Source: UBA5189 sp035631615
GTDB taxonomy: Bacteria; Chloroflexota; Limnocylindria; Limnocylindrales; CSP1-4
NCBI GenBank assembly: GCA_035631615.1
Contig: DASQIK010000001.1
Coordinates: forward strand, 1-53,569
Direction of reading: 5' to 3'
DNA: 53,569 bases
Each line of letters starts with the position of its first letter. Position 1 is the first letter of the stretch. Positions 1-7,886 of this stretch are shown in pieces. The notes beneath the pieces are model-generated. The model had not been told where the DNA came from and did not search any database. It saw only the letters and a list, made by a program, of their open reading frames with translations. A program made the translations under genes and the position numbers.

Positions 1-548
1 ACCGGGCACGTCGGCTGGCGCGTCGCCTGGTCGACGAACAGCGCCCCGAAGTCGCGCTTGAAGTCGAGCCGCGGGTAGGCCGCCAGCACCTTCGGCACGA
101 CGGCCCGCCGGACGTCCGCGTAGCGATAGCCGGTGACGTCGGTGCCGGTCGAGTCCCAAAGAAGTTCGATCTCGGATGCCGGGTCGGACGGGAGCTCGTC
201 GGCCATGTGCAGCTCGATCACGTCGTAGATCGCGCGTGCTCGGTCGGGCGGCGCGCCGTGCTCGAGCGCGAAACGCTCCGCCGCGATCGCGCCATCGGTC
301 TCGAAGCACGCCCCGGTGTCGTACTCGGCGAGCAGCCCGATGTCGTGGAGAATTGCGCTCACGTACAGGATCTCCGGGTCGAACCGGAGGTCGTCGTGCA
401 GTGCGAGCTCGACCGCCCATGCATACGCACGCACGGAGTGGTTCACGAGGAACGGCGGCGCGACGGTCGCAAGCAGCTCGCGCGCATGCCTCGCGAGCGC
501 CGAGTCCGGCACCGGCATCCCGAGCGCGCCGAGCGCGGCGTCATCCAT
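1..548 (-). CDS. HD-domain hydrolase, cyanamide-hydratase-like (3' end cut by window)
   Basis: The gene reads leftward from an ATG at 548 and is still open at base 1, so about 182 residues are visible and the C-terminus is missing. Conserved HD-fold residues are present: a first His in 'NHSVRAY' (about residue 37), the HD pair in 'ILHDIGL' (68-69) and a later His in 'IELHMAD' (114). The 'HS-R-Y ... LHDIGL ... FE-DGA-AA' layout is that of the small metal-dependent HD hydrolases often named cyanamide hydratase-like; the natural substrate cannot be read from sequence. It is divergent from the gene starting at 607, leaving about 58 bases for promoters of both. Confidence 0.8.
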   Translation of the reverse strand, partial: MDDAALGALGMPVPDSALARHARELLATVAPPFLVNHSVRAYAWAVELALHDDLRFDPEILYVSAILHDIGLLAEYDTGACFETDGAIAAERFALEHGAPPDRARAIYDVIELHMADELPSDPASEIELLWDSTGTDVTGYRYADVRRAVVPKVLAAYPRLDFKRDFGALFVDQATRQPTCP

Positions 549-606
549 CGGCTCGACGCTAGCAGGCTGCCGCCCGGGTGACCCTGGGGCGGCATACTTG
601 CCGGGC

Positions 607-1017
607 ATGAACATCCACGCCCTGATGCTCGCCGACAGCGCCCAGGCGGTCGACGGCAAGCTGTACATCCTCGGCGGCGCGTGGAACGTGCTCCGGTTCC
701 CGGAGTTCCCGGCGCAGCTGATCGTCGGGATCGCGGTCGCGATCGACGTCGACTGGAACGAGACGAACCAGCGCCACCACCTCGACGTGCATTTCGAGGA
801 CGCCGACGGGAACGCGATGCAGCCGACGATCGGCGCCGACTTCGAGGCCGGCCGGCCGCCCGGCGCCGTGGCCGGCGCGGACCTGCGGATCGTGTTCGCC
901 GTGAACGGGCCCCTGTCGATTCCCGCTCCCGGGTCGTATTCCGCCGTGGCGTCCGTCGGCGGCGAGGTCCTCGCCCGGGCGCGGTTCCAGGCCATCCAGG
1001 CAGCCCGCCCGAGCTAG
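607..1017 (+). CDS. Small conserved protein of unknown function (DUF6941-like)
   Basis: This 136-residue soluble protein starts at the ATG at 607. It opens with 'MNIHALMLADSAQAVDGKLY' and then 'ILGGAWNV', the signature of a small bacterial family of unknown function that I recall as DUF6941; the family name is from memory. The middle is beta-rich, with 'DVHFEDADGN' followed by a proline-rich loop, and there is no signal peptide or membrane segment. It is a short monocistronic gene between divergent HD-domain and SpoIID-like genes, so the context gives no role. Confidence 0.7.
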   Translation: MNIHALMLADSAQAVDGKLYILGGAWNVLRFPEFPAQLIVGIAVAIDVDWNETNQRHHLDVHFEDADGNAMQPTIGADFEAGRPPGAVAGADLRIVFAVNGPLSIPAPGSYSAVASVGGEVLARARFQAIQAARPS

Positions 1018-1166
1018 ATCACGATCGTCCGCTGGTGCGGATCGGAGCCGTCCGACGGGGTCATGTGACCCCCTGACCGATTCGGGCCATGGCCGAGGGC
1101 CATCCCGTGGGCCACGATCCCCGGGTGCAGCATCCTGCCCCGCTCGAACCAGCTGCCGTCCGCGCC

Positions 1167-2882
1167 ATGGTGCGCCGCCGGCCGTCGCCCATGGCGGCGC
1201 TGAGCGCTCTCCTGGCGGCGCTCCTGCTGTTCGTCTTCAGCTCCGGCGGAACCTTCGCGGCCACGACCGTCACCCCGAAGTGCGACGCGATCAACCTCCG
1301 CACGGGTTCCTCCACCACGTACGCGAGGAAGGCGAGCGTCAACACCGGCGCAGTGCTGACCGTGGCGGCCACGGTGACCGGCGGCAGCTACTCGGCCTCC
1401 TGCCTCGGCGTTTCGCTGACCGGCACGAGCTGGTACCGATTCAGCGCGATCGACGGGAAGAGCGTGTCGTCGCTGTACGGGGTGACCTACGTGTACGGCG
1501 CGAGCGCGTTGTTCAAGGCCGTCACCACGCCCACGCCGAGCCCGACGCTGGCGCCGATCGCCGCTCCCACCACGGCGCCGATCGTCGCGCCCTCCGACCC
1601 ACCGAGCGCCTCGCCGGACGCCTCCGGCTCGCCGGCACCCACCGCAAGCGCCGCGCCCGGCGCCACCCCGAACCCCGTCACCCTCCCGGCGACGATCACC
1701 TTCTACGGCCGCGGCTACGGCCACGGCGTCGGGCTGTCCCAGTACGGCGCGAAGGGCCGGGCATTGGATGGCCAGACCGCCGCGACGATCCTCGCTCACT
1801 ACTACAAGGGCACCACGATCGGCACGATGCCGAACAGCCTGATTCGGATCCTCGTCCTGCAGTCGTTCGCAGCCACGTCCACGAACCCGGTGCAGGTGTA
1901 CGGCCGCGGCGCCACCTGGTCGATCGATGGCATCGCGATGACCTTCCCGGCCGATGCGCGGCTGCGGTTCACGCCGGCCGTCTCCGGAGCGACGACGACC
2001 TGGAAGGTGCTGGTCACCGCCACCGACGGGTCGACGCTGTACAGCGGCGCGTCGGCATCGAGCATCCGGATCCGCTCGGGCGCCGGCGGCACCCTCCAGC
2101 TGTGGTCCATGCCCTCGGCCTACGACCGCTTCCGCGACGTGCTTCGCCTGATTGGCAACACCAACGGAACGTCGATCGTAAACGTGGTCAACGAGACGTC
2201 GATGGAGTCCTACCTGAAGGGGGTCATCCCCGCGGAGATCTCCGCGTCGTGGCCGACGGAATCGCTCAAGGCCCAGACCATCGCGGCGCGCTCGTACGCC
2301 GAGTACCGGATGCACCCAACCACCGGCATCTACGACGTCTACAACGACACCCGCTCGCAGGTCTACCTCGGCTATCTCGCCGAGAAACCCACGACCTCCA
2401 CCGCGGTCGCGGCGACGGCCGGCAAGGTGCTCCGGACGAGCACCGGCGCCAAGGTCACCGCGATGTACCACTCCTCGGACGGCGGCTGGACCGAGAACAA
2501 CGAGAACGTGTTCACCTCGTCCACCGGCGCCAGGACCGCCGGCGTGTACAGCTACCTGCGCGGCTCGTCCGACCGGCGCCCCGATGGCACCTCGTACGAC
2601 GACAGCTCGCCGTACGCAACGTGGCGCACGAAGACGTACACCCTCGCCCAGATCCAGGCATGGTTCGCCGCCGACTCTCGCTCGAACGTCGGAACGCTGG
2701 TCGCCCTGGATCTCCGGAACCGCGGCGTCTCCGGCCGGCTGATCAGCGTGACCTTCATCGGCGCGAACGGAACGACGAAGCAGGTCTCCGGCGCGGTCTT
2801 CGAGTCGATCTTCAATGCGCACCGGCCGTCCGGCGACCCGTTGATGTGGAGCACCATGGTCGATCTGGTCCCGATCCCGTGA
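1167..2882 (+). CDS. SpoIID/LytB-domain cell-wall protein, secreted
   Basis: I chose the ATG at 1167 because it gives a standard signal peptide (basic 'MVRRRPSP', a hydrophobic run, then 'GGTFA'); in-frame ATGs at 1089 and 1191 are alternatives. The mature protein has an SH3-like beta domain, a Pro/Ala/Ser-rich linker rich in 'TP' and 'AP' repeats, and a SpoIID/LytB domain with 'GRGYGHGVGLSQYGAKG' followed by 'IPAEISASWP' and 'LKAQTIAARSYAEY'. SpoIID proteins cleave or bind denuded peptidoglycan glycans during sporulation; relatives in non-sporulating bacteria are general cell-wall proteins. Here the GHG motif precedes the IPAE/SYA region, the arrangement I know from actinobacterial relatives. 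A role in wall remodelling fits the convergent LCP ligase next door. Confidence 0.85.
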   Translation: MVRRRPSPMAALSALLAALLLFVFSSGGTFAATTVTPKCDAINLRTGSSTTYARKASVNTGAVLTVAATVTGGSYSASCLGVSLTGTSWYRFSAIDGKSVSSLYGVTYVYGASALFKAVTTPTPSPTLAPIAAPTTAPIVAPSDPPSASPDASGSPAPTASAAPGATPNPVTLPATITFYGRGYGHGVGLSQYGAKGRALDGQTAATILAHYYKGTTIGTMPNSLIRILVLQSFAATSTNPVQVYGRGATWSIDGIAMTFPADARLRFTPAVSGATTTWKVLVTATDGSTLYSGASASSIRIRSGAGGTLQLWSMPSAYDRFRDVLRLIGNTNGTSIVNVVNETSMESYLKGVIPAEISASWPTESLKAQTIAARSYAEYRMHPTTGIYDVYNDTRSQVYLGYLAEKPTTSTAVAATAGKVLRTSTGAKVTAMYHSSDGGWTENNENVFTSSTGARTAGVYSYLRGSSDRRPDGTSYDDSSPYATWRTKTYTLAQIQAWFAADSRSNVGTLVALDLRNRGVSGRLISVTFIGANGTTKQVSGAVFESIFNAHRPSGDPLMWSTMVDLVPIP

Positions 2883-3012
2883 GGCCGCCGACGCCGGTCC
2901 GATAGCCCCGCCCTCGTCGAGCGCTGCAAGCAGTCCGGCTTCGGCGGCCGCGGCAAGGGCCCCGAAGCGCTCGAGCAGTACAGGAGAAGAAGACGATCCG
3001 GGCGACGCTCTG

Positions 3013-4614
3013 CTAGCCCGGGGCGGGCGGCGGAGATGGCGACTCGGTCGGCGTTGGCTCCGGCGACTGCGCAGACGTGTGGCCCGGCACGACGCTCGGG
3101 GCTGCGGTGGGGGTCGGCGTCGGCGGCACGGGCAGGCCGAGCAGGTTCGCGATCGCCGCCTGGATCCTGGTGATCTCCGACTTCGTCAGCCATTCCGGAT
3201 ACGTGGGCGGCACGATCCGCAGCTGCTTGACCGAGGCGCTCTGGGCCTTGGCGAACAGGTCGACGAGGTTGGGCAGCGCGGAGCGCGGCAGGTCCGTCCA
3301 GACGAAGCCCCTGGCAGCGGCGAACAGGTCGGGTGCGTTGAGGATGGTGTCCGGCCCGATCTGCCTGCGGACCGCGAGCAGGAGGTTCTGTTGGCGCTCC
3401 ATCCGGCCATAGTCGGAGTCCTGGTGGCGGCTCCGGGCGTAGAACAGGGCGTGCCGGCCGTCCAGGTGCTGCTGGCCTGCGGGCAGTGACATCACGATGT
3501 GGCCGTACACCGGGTCGGGATAGTTGGCGTCGTAGACCGGCGACGGGATATTGATGTCGATGCCGCCCATGGCATCGACGACCTTGATCATCCCCCACAG
3601 GTCGACGACGAGCACGGCATCCACCGGGCGGCCGGTGAGCTGGGAGACCGTCGCGCGAACCGCACCGATGCCCGCAACCGCGCCGGTGCCCGGCCAGCGA
3701 TCCGGGTGGATCACCGTCGCCTCGACGTACAGCCCGTTGAGCAGGCCGGAGTAGCAGCCACAGGCGACGGCGTCGCGGGCGGCGCCCGGCGGGAGGGGGG
3801 CGTTGATGAGATTCCGGGGCAGCCCGATCATCGCGACCTTGCCGGTGTTGACGTCGACCTCGACCAGGAGCATGACGTCCATGCGCCGACTCCACCGGTC
3901 GCGGCCCGCGTCCGAGCCCATGAGCAGCAGGTCGAACCGCCCGTCGTTGCCCCACGGGACCGCGCCGGGGCGCGTCCACGGAACGGACACGTTGAGGCCG
4001 GGAAGGTTGCCGGTGCCCGAGCCCTGCGCGACGACCGGTCGTGGGGTGGGCCTGACCGTCGGCGAGGCGCCCGGAGGAATCGATGCCCCGGGGTCGCTCG
4101 GCGCCGGCGAGCTGTCCCCGCCATCACCCGGGTCGAACGTCCAGCCGGGTGGCGGCGTGTCGACCGGGGCGTCGGTCTGCTCCGGGCCGTTGGCGAAGGT
4201 CGAATCCAGGAAGTCGCTGGTCGCGGCGATCGTCGAGCCCAGCCAGAGGTGCGGGACGAGCACGAGGATGAGCATCGCCGGCCCGACGACGCCGATCGCG
4301 AGCCAGGGCTTCGGGGTCGCTCGCGTCGCATCGACGCCGGCGGCGAGTCGCCACACGCCAAGCGCGATGTTCACGATGGCGAATGCAGGCAGGACGCCCG
4401 GCGTCACGGCGAACGCGAGGATGGCGGTGAAGCCACCGGACGCGTACAGCCCGAGGAAGCCCGCGAGCAGCAGCGCGATCGGCGTGAAGAACAGCAGCGC
4501 AGCCCGGCGGCGCCCGAGCAGCAGGTGGCCCGCGCCGGGAACGATCAGATCGAGGACCGCGGCGGCCGTCAGTCGGCGGGGCGACGGCTTCGGGGTCGGG
4601 GTCGGCGTGCTCAC
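3013..4614 (-). CDS. LCP-family (LytR-CpsA-Psr) wall-polymer ligase
   Basis: This 533-residue membrane protein starts with GTG at 4614. The N-terminal 120 or so residues hold about four hydrophobic segments, more than the single anchor usual for LCP proteins. A Pro/Ser-rich extracellular linker follows, then the LCP catalytic domain with 'LLMGSDAGRDRWSRRMDVML', 'IGLPRN', 'VDAMGGIDI' and 'HALFYARSRHQDSDYGRMER'. The Arg and Asp residues in those blocks are the ones that bind polyprenyl pyrophosphate and metal in known LCP ligases, which transfer wall polymers to peptidoglycan. The C-terminus ends in another low-complexity Pro/Thr tail. The four-helix N-terminus suggests a fused membrane domain. 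Confidence 0.9.
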   Translation of the reverse strand: MSTPTPTPKPSPRRLTAAAVLDLIVPGAGHLLLGRRRAALLFFTPIALLLAGFLGLYASGGFTAILAFAVTPGVLPAFAIVNIALGVWRLAAGVDATRATPKPWLAIGVVGPAMLILVLVPHLWLGSTIAATSDFLDSTFANGPEQTDAPVDTPPPGWTFDPGDGGDSSPAPSDPGASIPPGASPTVRPTPRPVVAQGSGTGNLPGLNVSVPWTRPGAVPWGNDGRFDLLLMGSDAGRDRWSRRMDVMLLVEVDVNTGKVAMIGLPRNLINAPLPPGAARDAVACGCYSGLLNGLYVEATVIHPDRWPGTGAVAGIGAVRATVSQLTGRPVDAVLVVDLWGMIKVVDAMGGIDINIPSPVYDANYPDPVYGHIVMSLPAGQQHLDGRHALFYARSRHQDSDYGRMERQQNLLLAVRRQIGPDTILNAPDLFAAARGFVWTDLPRSALPNLVDLFAKAQSASVKQLRIVPPTYPEWLTKSEITRIQAAIANLLGLPVPPTPTPTAAPSVVPGHTSAQSPEPTPTESPSPPPAPG

Positions 4615-4802
4615 CGGCGGAACTATGCCTTGCCTCCGCGTGCGTGTACCAGGTACGAAAGTGCCAGTCCGGTATGGGAGGGTCGGGTCCGGTGCGACGA
4701 GGTGTGGTCGGGTGCAGTTCCGCCCGCGGTCGCGGTGGCGAGCTCCATCAGCCTATGGATGCCCGGTCGAGGCCATCCGCGCAACTGGTGCACCATTGAT
4801 CG

Positions 4803-5372
4803 ATGTCGGAGCCGACGATCTTCCAGCTGCTCGACTACCTGTACTGGATGCGCGACCGCGTCCTCGCGACCGCGGCGGCACTCGACGCCGAGACGTTCCA
4901 GCACACGCCGATTGTGGGGCATCGCGACCTGCGCCAGACGCTCGCCCACGAGCTCGACGTCGAGATGAGCTGGCGCGGCAAGCTGCGCGGCCAGCCGCGC
5001 GAGACGTGGGGCCCCGCCGCCGAGATCAAGCCCGAGTGGTTCCCGAGCGTGGCCCTGCTCGCCGACTACTGGCACGGCGACGAGGCCCAGACGCAGGCGT
5101 GGGTCGGCGGGCTGTCCGCGGCCGAGCTCGGGGCGCCGGTCACGGTCAACGGCCTCGACGGCCGCTCGCTCGCGACGTACCTCCTGGCAGTCGTCACCCA
5201 CGGCGTCACCGAGCTCGTGGCCGCCGCGGCCATCCTCGAACAGCTCGGCCACCCGACGGGTGACCTCGGGCTCCTCAACTTCCTCGACGAGATGGCGCCG
5301 ATCGTGTCGACGAATCCGGTCGCATCGAGGGCGCCGGTCGAGCCCGAGCCGGCCGGGCCATCCGGCGCCTGA
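4803..5372 (+). CDS. DinB-family putative metalloenzyme
   Basis: The 189-residue protein starts at the ATG at 4803. It is a predicted four-helix bundle with the family layout: a first His in 'AHELDVEMSWRGKL' and a late 'VVTHGVTELVAAAAILEQLG' followed by 'HPTGDLGLLNFL'. The two His regions correspond to the metal-binding positions of DinB/YfiT proteins, a family that includes thiol-dependent S-transferases. Substrate cannot be assigned. It lies about 67 bases upstream of the cupin gene on the same strand and may share its transcript. Confidence 0.85.
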   Translation: MSEPTIFQLLDYLYWMRDRVLATAAALDAETFQHTPIVGHRDLRQTLAHELDVEMSWRGKLRGQPRETWGPAAEIKPEWFPSVALLADYWHGDEAQTQAWVGGLSAAELGAPVTVNGLDGRSLATYLLAVVTHGVTELVAAAAILEQLGHPTGDLGLLNFLDEMAPIVSTNPVASRAPVEPEPAGPSGA

Positions 5373-5439
5373 CCGCGTGGTTCGGCGCCTGACGGCGCCA
5401 CGCGGCACACTCAGCCCACACATCACACCGGGAGGGTCG

Positions 5440-5820
5440 ATGAGCAGCTTCCAGGACCTGGCGGATCTGCCGCTCCTCGAGATCTGGGGCGGCGACGCGG
5501 TTCGCGCGCGGCGGATCCAGGGCGATCGGATCACCTTCGCGGTCGTCGAGCTCGCGCCGAACGCGGCCGTGCCCGAGCACCGGCACGCCAACGAGCAGCT
5601 GGGCATGGTCATCCGCGGTCAGATGCATTTCACGGTCGATGGCGAGACGCGCGACCTCGGGCCCGGCGGGACGTGGCGCATCCTCGGCGATCGGCCGCAC
5701 GACGTCGTCGCGGGACCCGAGGGTGCCGTCGTCATCGACGTGTTCAGCCCCGTTCGTTCCGACTGGGACGAGAAGGTCGTCGTGGAGCCCTCGCCCGCAC
5801 CGAGGTGGCCGGAGGCGTGA
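5440..5820 (+). CDS. Small cupin-domain protein
   Basis: The start is the ATG at 5440, preceded by a clear Shine-Dalgarno GGAGGG at 5431-5436. The 126-residue product is one cupin barrel: 'PEHRHANEQLGMVIRGQ' supplies the first metal-binding motif (two His, then the E/Q position) and 'GDRPHDVVAG' the His of the second. Such mono-cupins can be enzymes, binding proteins or regulators; nothing here separates these options. Its TGA overlaps the GTG start of the PAC2 gene by three bases, which implies translational coupling. Confidence 0.85.
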   Translation: MSSFQDLADLPLLEIWGGDAVRARRIQGDRITFAVVELAPNAAVPEHRHANEQLGMVIRGQMHFTVDGETRDLGPGGTWRILGDRPHDVVAGPEGAVVIDVFSPVRSDWDEKVVVEPSPAPRWPEA

Positions 5821-6677
5821 GCCTGTACCGGCTGCGCCGCGGCCTGCCCGAGCTGACCGAGCCGACGGTCGTCGTCGCGCTCGATGGCTGGGTCGATGCC
5901 GGGAGCGCGGCCACGAACGCGGCGGCGACGCTCGCCGAGGGCGGCCGCATCATCGCCTCGTTCGACGCCGACGAGATCTTCGACTACCGCGCCCGACGCC
6001 CGACGCTCCAGATCGTCCATGGCAAGCCGCGCAGCCTCGACTGGCCGGAGCTGAACCTGCGCGCGACGCGGATCGCCGGTCGCGACGTGCTGGTCCTCAC
6101 CGGCGCGGAGCCGGATTACCGCTGGCACGAGCTGTCGAGCGACATCGTGGCCCTGGCCCAGAAGCTCGGCGTGGCGCAGTGGATCAGCCTCGGGGCCATC
6201 CCGGCTGCAGTGCCGCATACCCGCCCCGTGCCCATCCTCGGCACCGAATCGCGGGCCGGCCTGCTCAAGGGCGGCACGCTGCCCGGCCCCGAGGGCGTCC
6301 TGCGCGTGCCCGCCGCCGCAATCTCGATCTTCGACATCTCGGTCGCGAAGGCAGGCATCGCCGCGGTCGGCTACTTCGCGCAGATCCCGCACTACGTATC
6401 GGGGCCGTACCCGGAGGCGTCGATCGAGCTGCTGCGCGCGCTCGGGAAGCACCTCGACGTCGCGCTCGACATGGCGAACCTGCCAGAGGAGGCGCGCCTC
6501 ATGCGCGTCCGGCTCGATGCCGCGGCCGCGCGCGAGGAGACGACGAAGACGTACGTGGAGCGCCTCGAGACGCTCGTCGACGAGGCGCGACTGCCGTCCG
6601 GCGACGACCTGATCAGCGAGATCGAGCGATTCCTCCGCGAGGGCGGCAACCAGGGTGGAAGCGGGAGGCCGAATTGA
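5817..6677 (+). CDS. PAC2-family protein (proteasome-assembly-chaperone-like fold)
   Basis: The GTG at 5817 overlaps the cupin stop codon and gives a 286-residue protein; longer readings would run far back into the cupin gene. 'TVVVALDGWVDAGSAATNAA', 'FDADEIFDYRARRPTLQI' and 'ISLGAIPAAVPHTRPVPIL' are characteristic of the bacterial PAC2 family (COG2047-like), whose archaeal and eukaryotic relatives help assemble proteasomes. Bacterial members mostly lack an assigned function. The C-terminal 60 residues are charged and helical. The gene ends in a four-base overlap with the glutaredoxin-like gene, so cupin, PAC2 and glutaredoxin form one coupled operon. Confidence 0.85.
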   Translation: MSLYRLRRGLPELTEPTVVVALDGWVDAGSAATNAAATLAEGGRIIASFDADEIFDYRARRPTLQIVHGKPRSLDWPELNLRATRIAGRDVLVLTGAEPDYRWHELSSDIVALAQKLGVAQWISLGAIPAAVPHTRPVPILGTESRAGLLKGGTLPGPEGVLRVPAAAISIFDISVAKAGIAAVGYFAQIPHYVSGPYPEASIELLRALGKHLDVALDMANLPEEARLMRVRLDAAAAREETTKTYVERLETLVDEARLPSGDDLISEIERFLREGGNQGGSGRPN

Positions 6678-6967
6678 CGGACATGCTCGGTGGCGACGGC
6701 GAGGACCTGCGCGACTGGCCGGAGATCGTGATCCTCGGGCGCGACACGTGCGCGGACACCATCCGCTGCCGCGGGCAGCTGCACCTGCTCGGCATCCCCT
6801 ACATCTATCGGAACGTCGAGCTCGACCCCGTCGCCGACACCCTCATCCGCTCCTACAACGACGGCGAGCGCGTCACGCCGACCATCCTCGTCGGCGATCC
6901 GGCGAACCCGACGACGGTCCTCATCGAGCCGTCCGACGAGGCGCTCCGCGCCGCCATCGGCGCATAG
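6674..6967 (+). CDS. Glutaredoxin-like protein with a C-x-x-T active site
   Basis: I favour the TTG at 6674, which overlaps the PAC2 stop and sits five bases after GGGAGG (6663-6668); the ATG at 6683 is the alternative. The 97-residue product has a thioredoxin fold of glutaredoxin type: 'IVILGRDTCADTIRCRGQL' followed by 'GIPYIYRNVELD' and the cis-proline region 'GERVTPTILVG'. The usual CPYC/CxxC is replaced by CADT, so only the first active-site Cys is kept; a second Cys lies five residues beyond the motif. It may work as a monothiol enzyme or use that Cys. Partner proteins are unknown. Confidence 0.75.
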   Translation: MTDMLGGDGEDLRDWPEIVILGRDTCADTIRCRGQLHLLGIPYIYRNVELDPVADTLIRSYNDGERVTPTILVGDPANPTTVLIEPSDEALRAAIGA

Positions 6968-7291
6968 CCGTCCCGGCACCCGCCTGGGAGTGGGCTACCG
7001 GGGCGTTTCCCCGCAGCGCGCCCTCCCGGGTCGCCGAAATGGGCGGCGATGTTCCACCAGATGACCTTTTTCGCCGGTTTCGGGGCCATTTCCTGCCGTC
7101 GTCGGACCGACAGGCGTCCTCCCGGGCGCAGCTGATCGTGGCCAGCCCCTGCATGCCCAACCGAATGGCGGGCTTGTCGCCCTCGCGGACGGAATCGGCT
7201 GCGAATCCCCGGAAAAGGTCACCAGGAGAACATCTGGGGCGATTTCGTCGGCGGGACGGCGCCGATTTCGTCGGCGGGACGTCCGCTGAAG
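6968..7291. other. Gene-free stretch with direct and inverted repeats
   Basis: I find no convincing gene between the convergent glutaredoxin-like and TerB-like genes. The stretch contains a perfect 18-base direct repeat, GATTTCGTCGGCGGGACG, at 7241-7258 and 7264-7281. It also has an imperfect inverted repeat: GATGTTC...TGACCTTTT at 7048-7070 faces AAAAGGTCA...GAACATC at 7213-7234, about 140 bases apart. No promoter or terminator of standard shape is evident. Confidence 0.5.
7241..7281. repeat. Tandem 18-base direct repeat
   Basis: Two identical copies of GATTTCGTCGGCGGGACG lie at 7241-7258 and 7264-7281, separated by five bases, just downstream of the TerB-like gene end at 7292. They are not part of a reading frame that I can support. 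The function is unknown; a binding site or a slippage product are both possible. Confidence 0.7.
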
Positions 7292-7849
7292 CTAGGAGCC
7301 GCCTCGCAGGCGAAGCATCGCCTGCATCGCGGCGAGCTTCGGGGCGAACTCGGTGCGGATCTCGTTGACCGACGCGTGGTCGAGGTCGAGCTCCCTCGCG
7401 ATCTCCTGGAGCGTGTCGGATTCCTGCGAGGTGATCGTGTCGTCCGCGGCGCCGACGAGGTAGCAGCAGCGCAGGAGCGCCACGCGGTCCGCCTCGGTCG
7501 AGAGGTCCTTGAACTGGCGGGTCACGAGGTAGTCCTCGGTGCCGCCGTACAGGAGGGACTGGTGGCGCGCGATCTGGGCGACGAGCGTCGCCTGCGCCTC
7601 CGGTATCCCGCCGTGCTCCGAAACGAGCTTCTCGATCGCCTCCAGCTCGACCGTGCTGATGTCCAGGTCCGCGGCGGCGGCACGCATCAGGATGTACGCG
7701 AACGAGGCGAGGAATCGGGCCCGTTCGATCGGGATCGCCTCGAGCTGGCGCGCGATCCGGCGGACCGTTTCGGTGTCGTTGCCGTCGACGCGGGCTTCGA
7801 CGGAATCGCCCGGAACCCCGGCGCCGCCCAGGAATCGCCGCATCGACAT
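7292..7849 (-). CDS. TerB-like (tellurite-resistance fold) protein
   Basis: This 185-residue all-helical protein starts at the ATG at 7849. The region from about residue 35 on matches the TerB fold: 'ERARFLASFAYILMRAAAAD' with acidic residues after it, then 'VALLRCCYLVGAADDTIT' with 'QESDTLQEIARELDL'. TerB-like domains are metal-binding helical modules found in stress and membrane-associated systems. No other ter genes are nearby. It follows the binding-protein gene of the ABC operon by only 37 bases on the same strand and may be co-transcribed. Confidence 0.8.
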   Translation of the reverse strand: MSMRRFLGGAGVPGDSVEARVDGNDTETVRRIARQLEAIPIERARFLASFAYILMRAAAADLDISTVELEAIEKLVSEHGGIPEAQATLVAQIARHQSLLYGGTEDYLVTRQFKDLSTEADRVALLRCCYLVGAADDTITSQESDTLQEIARELDLDHASVNEIRTEFAPKLAAMQAMLRLRGGS

Positions 7850-7886
7850 GGGCCGAGTATGGCGCGGATCGCGACCCAGCCCCTGT

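Noticed and set aside
2883..3012. Possible gene remnant between the SpoIID-like and LCP genes
   Set aside because: A short frame reading 'ERCKQSGFGGRGKGPEALEQ' looks protein-like but cannot be tied to any family and is only about 35 codons long.
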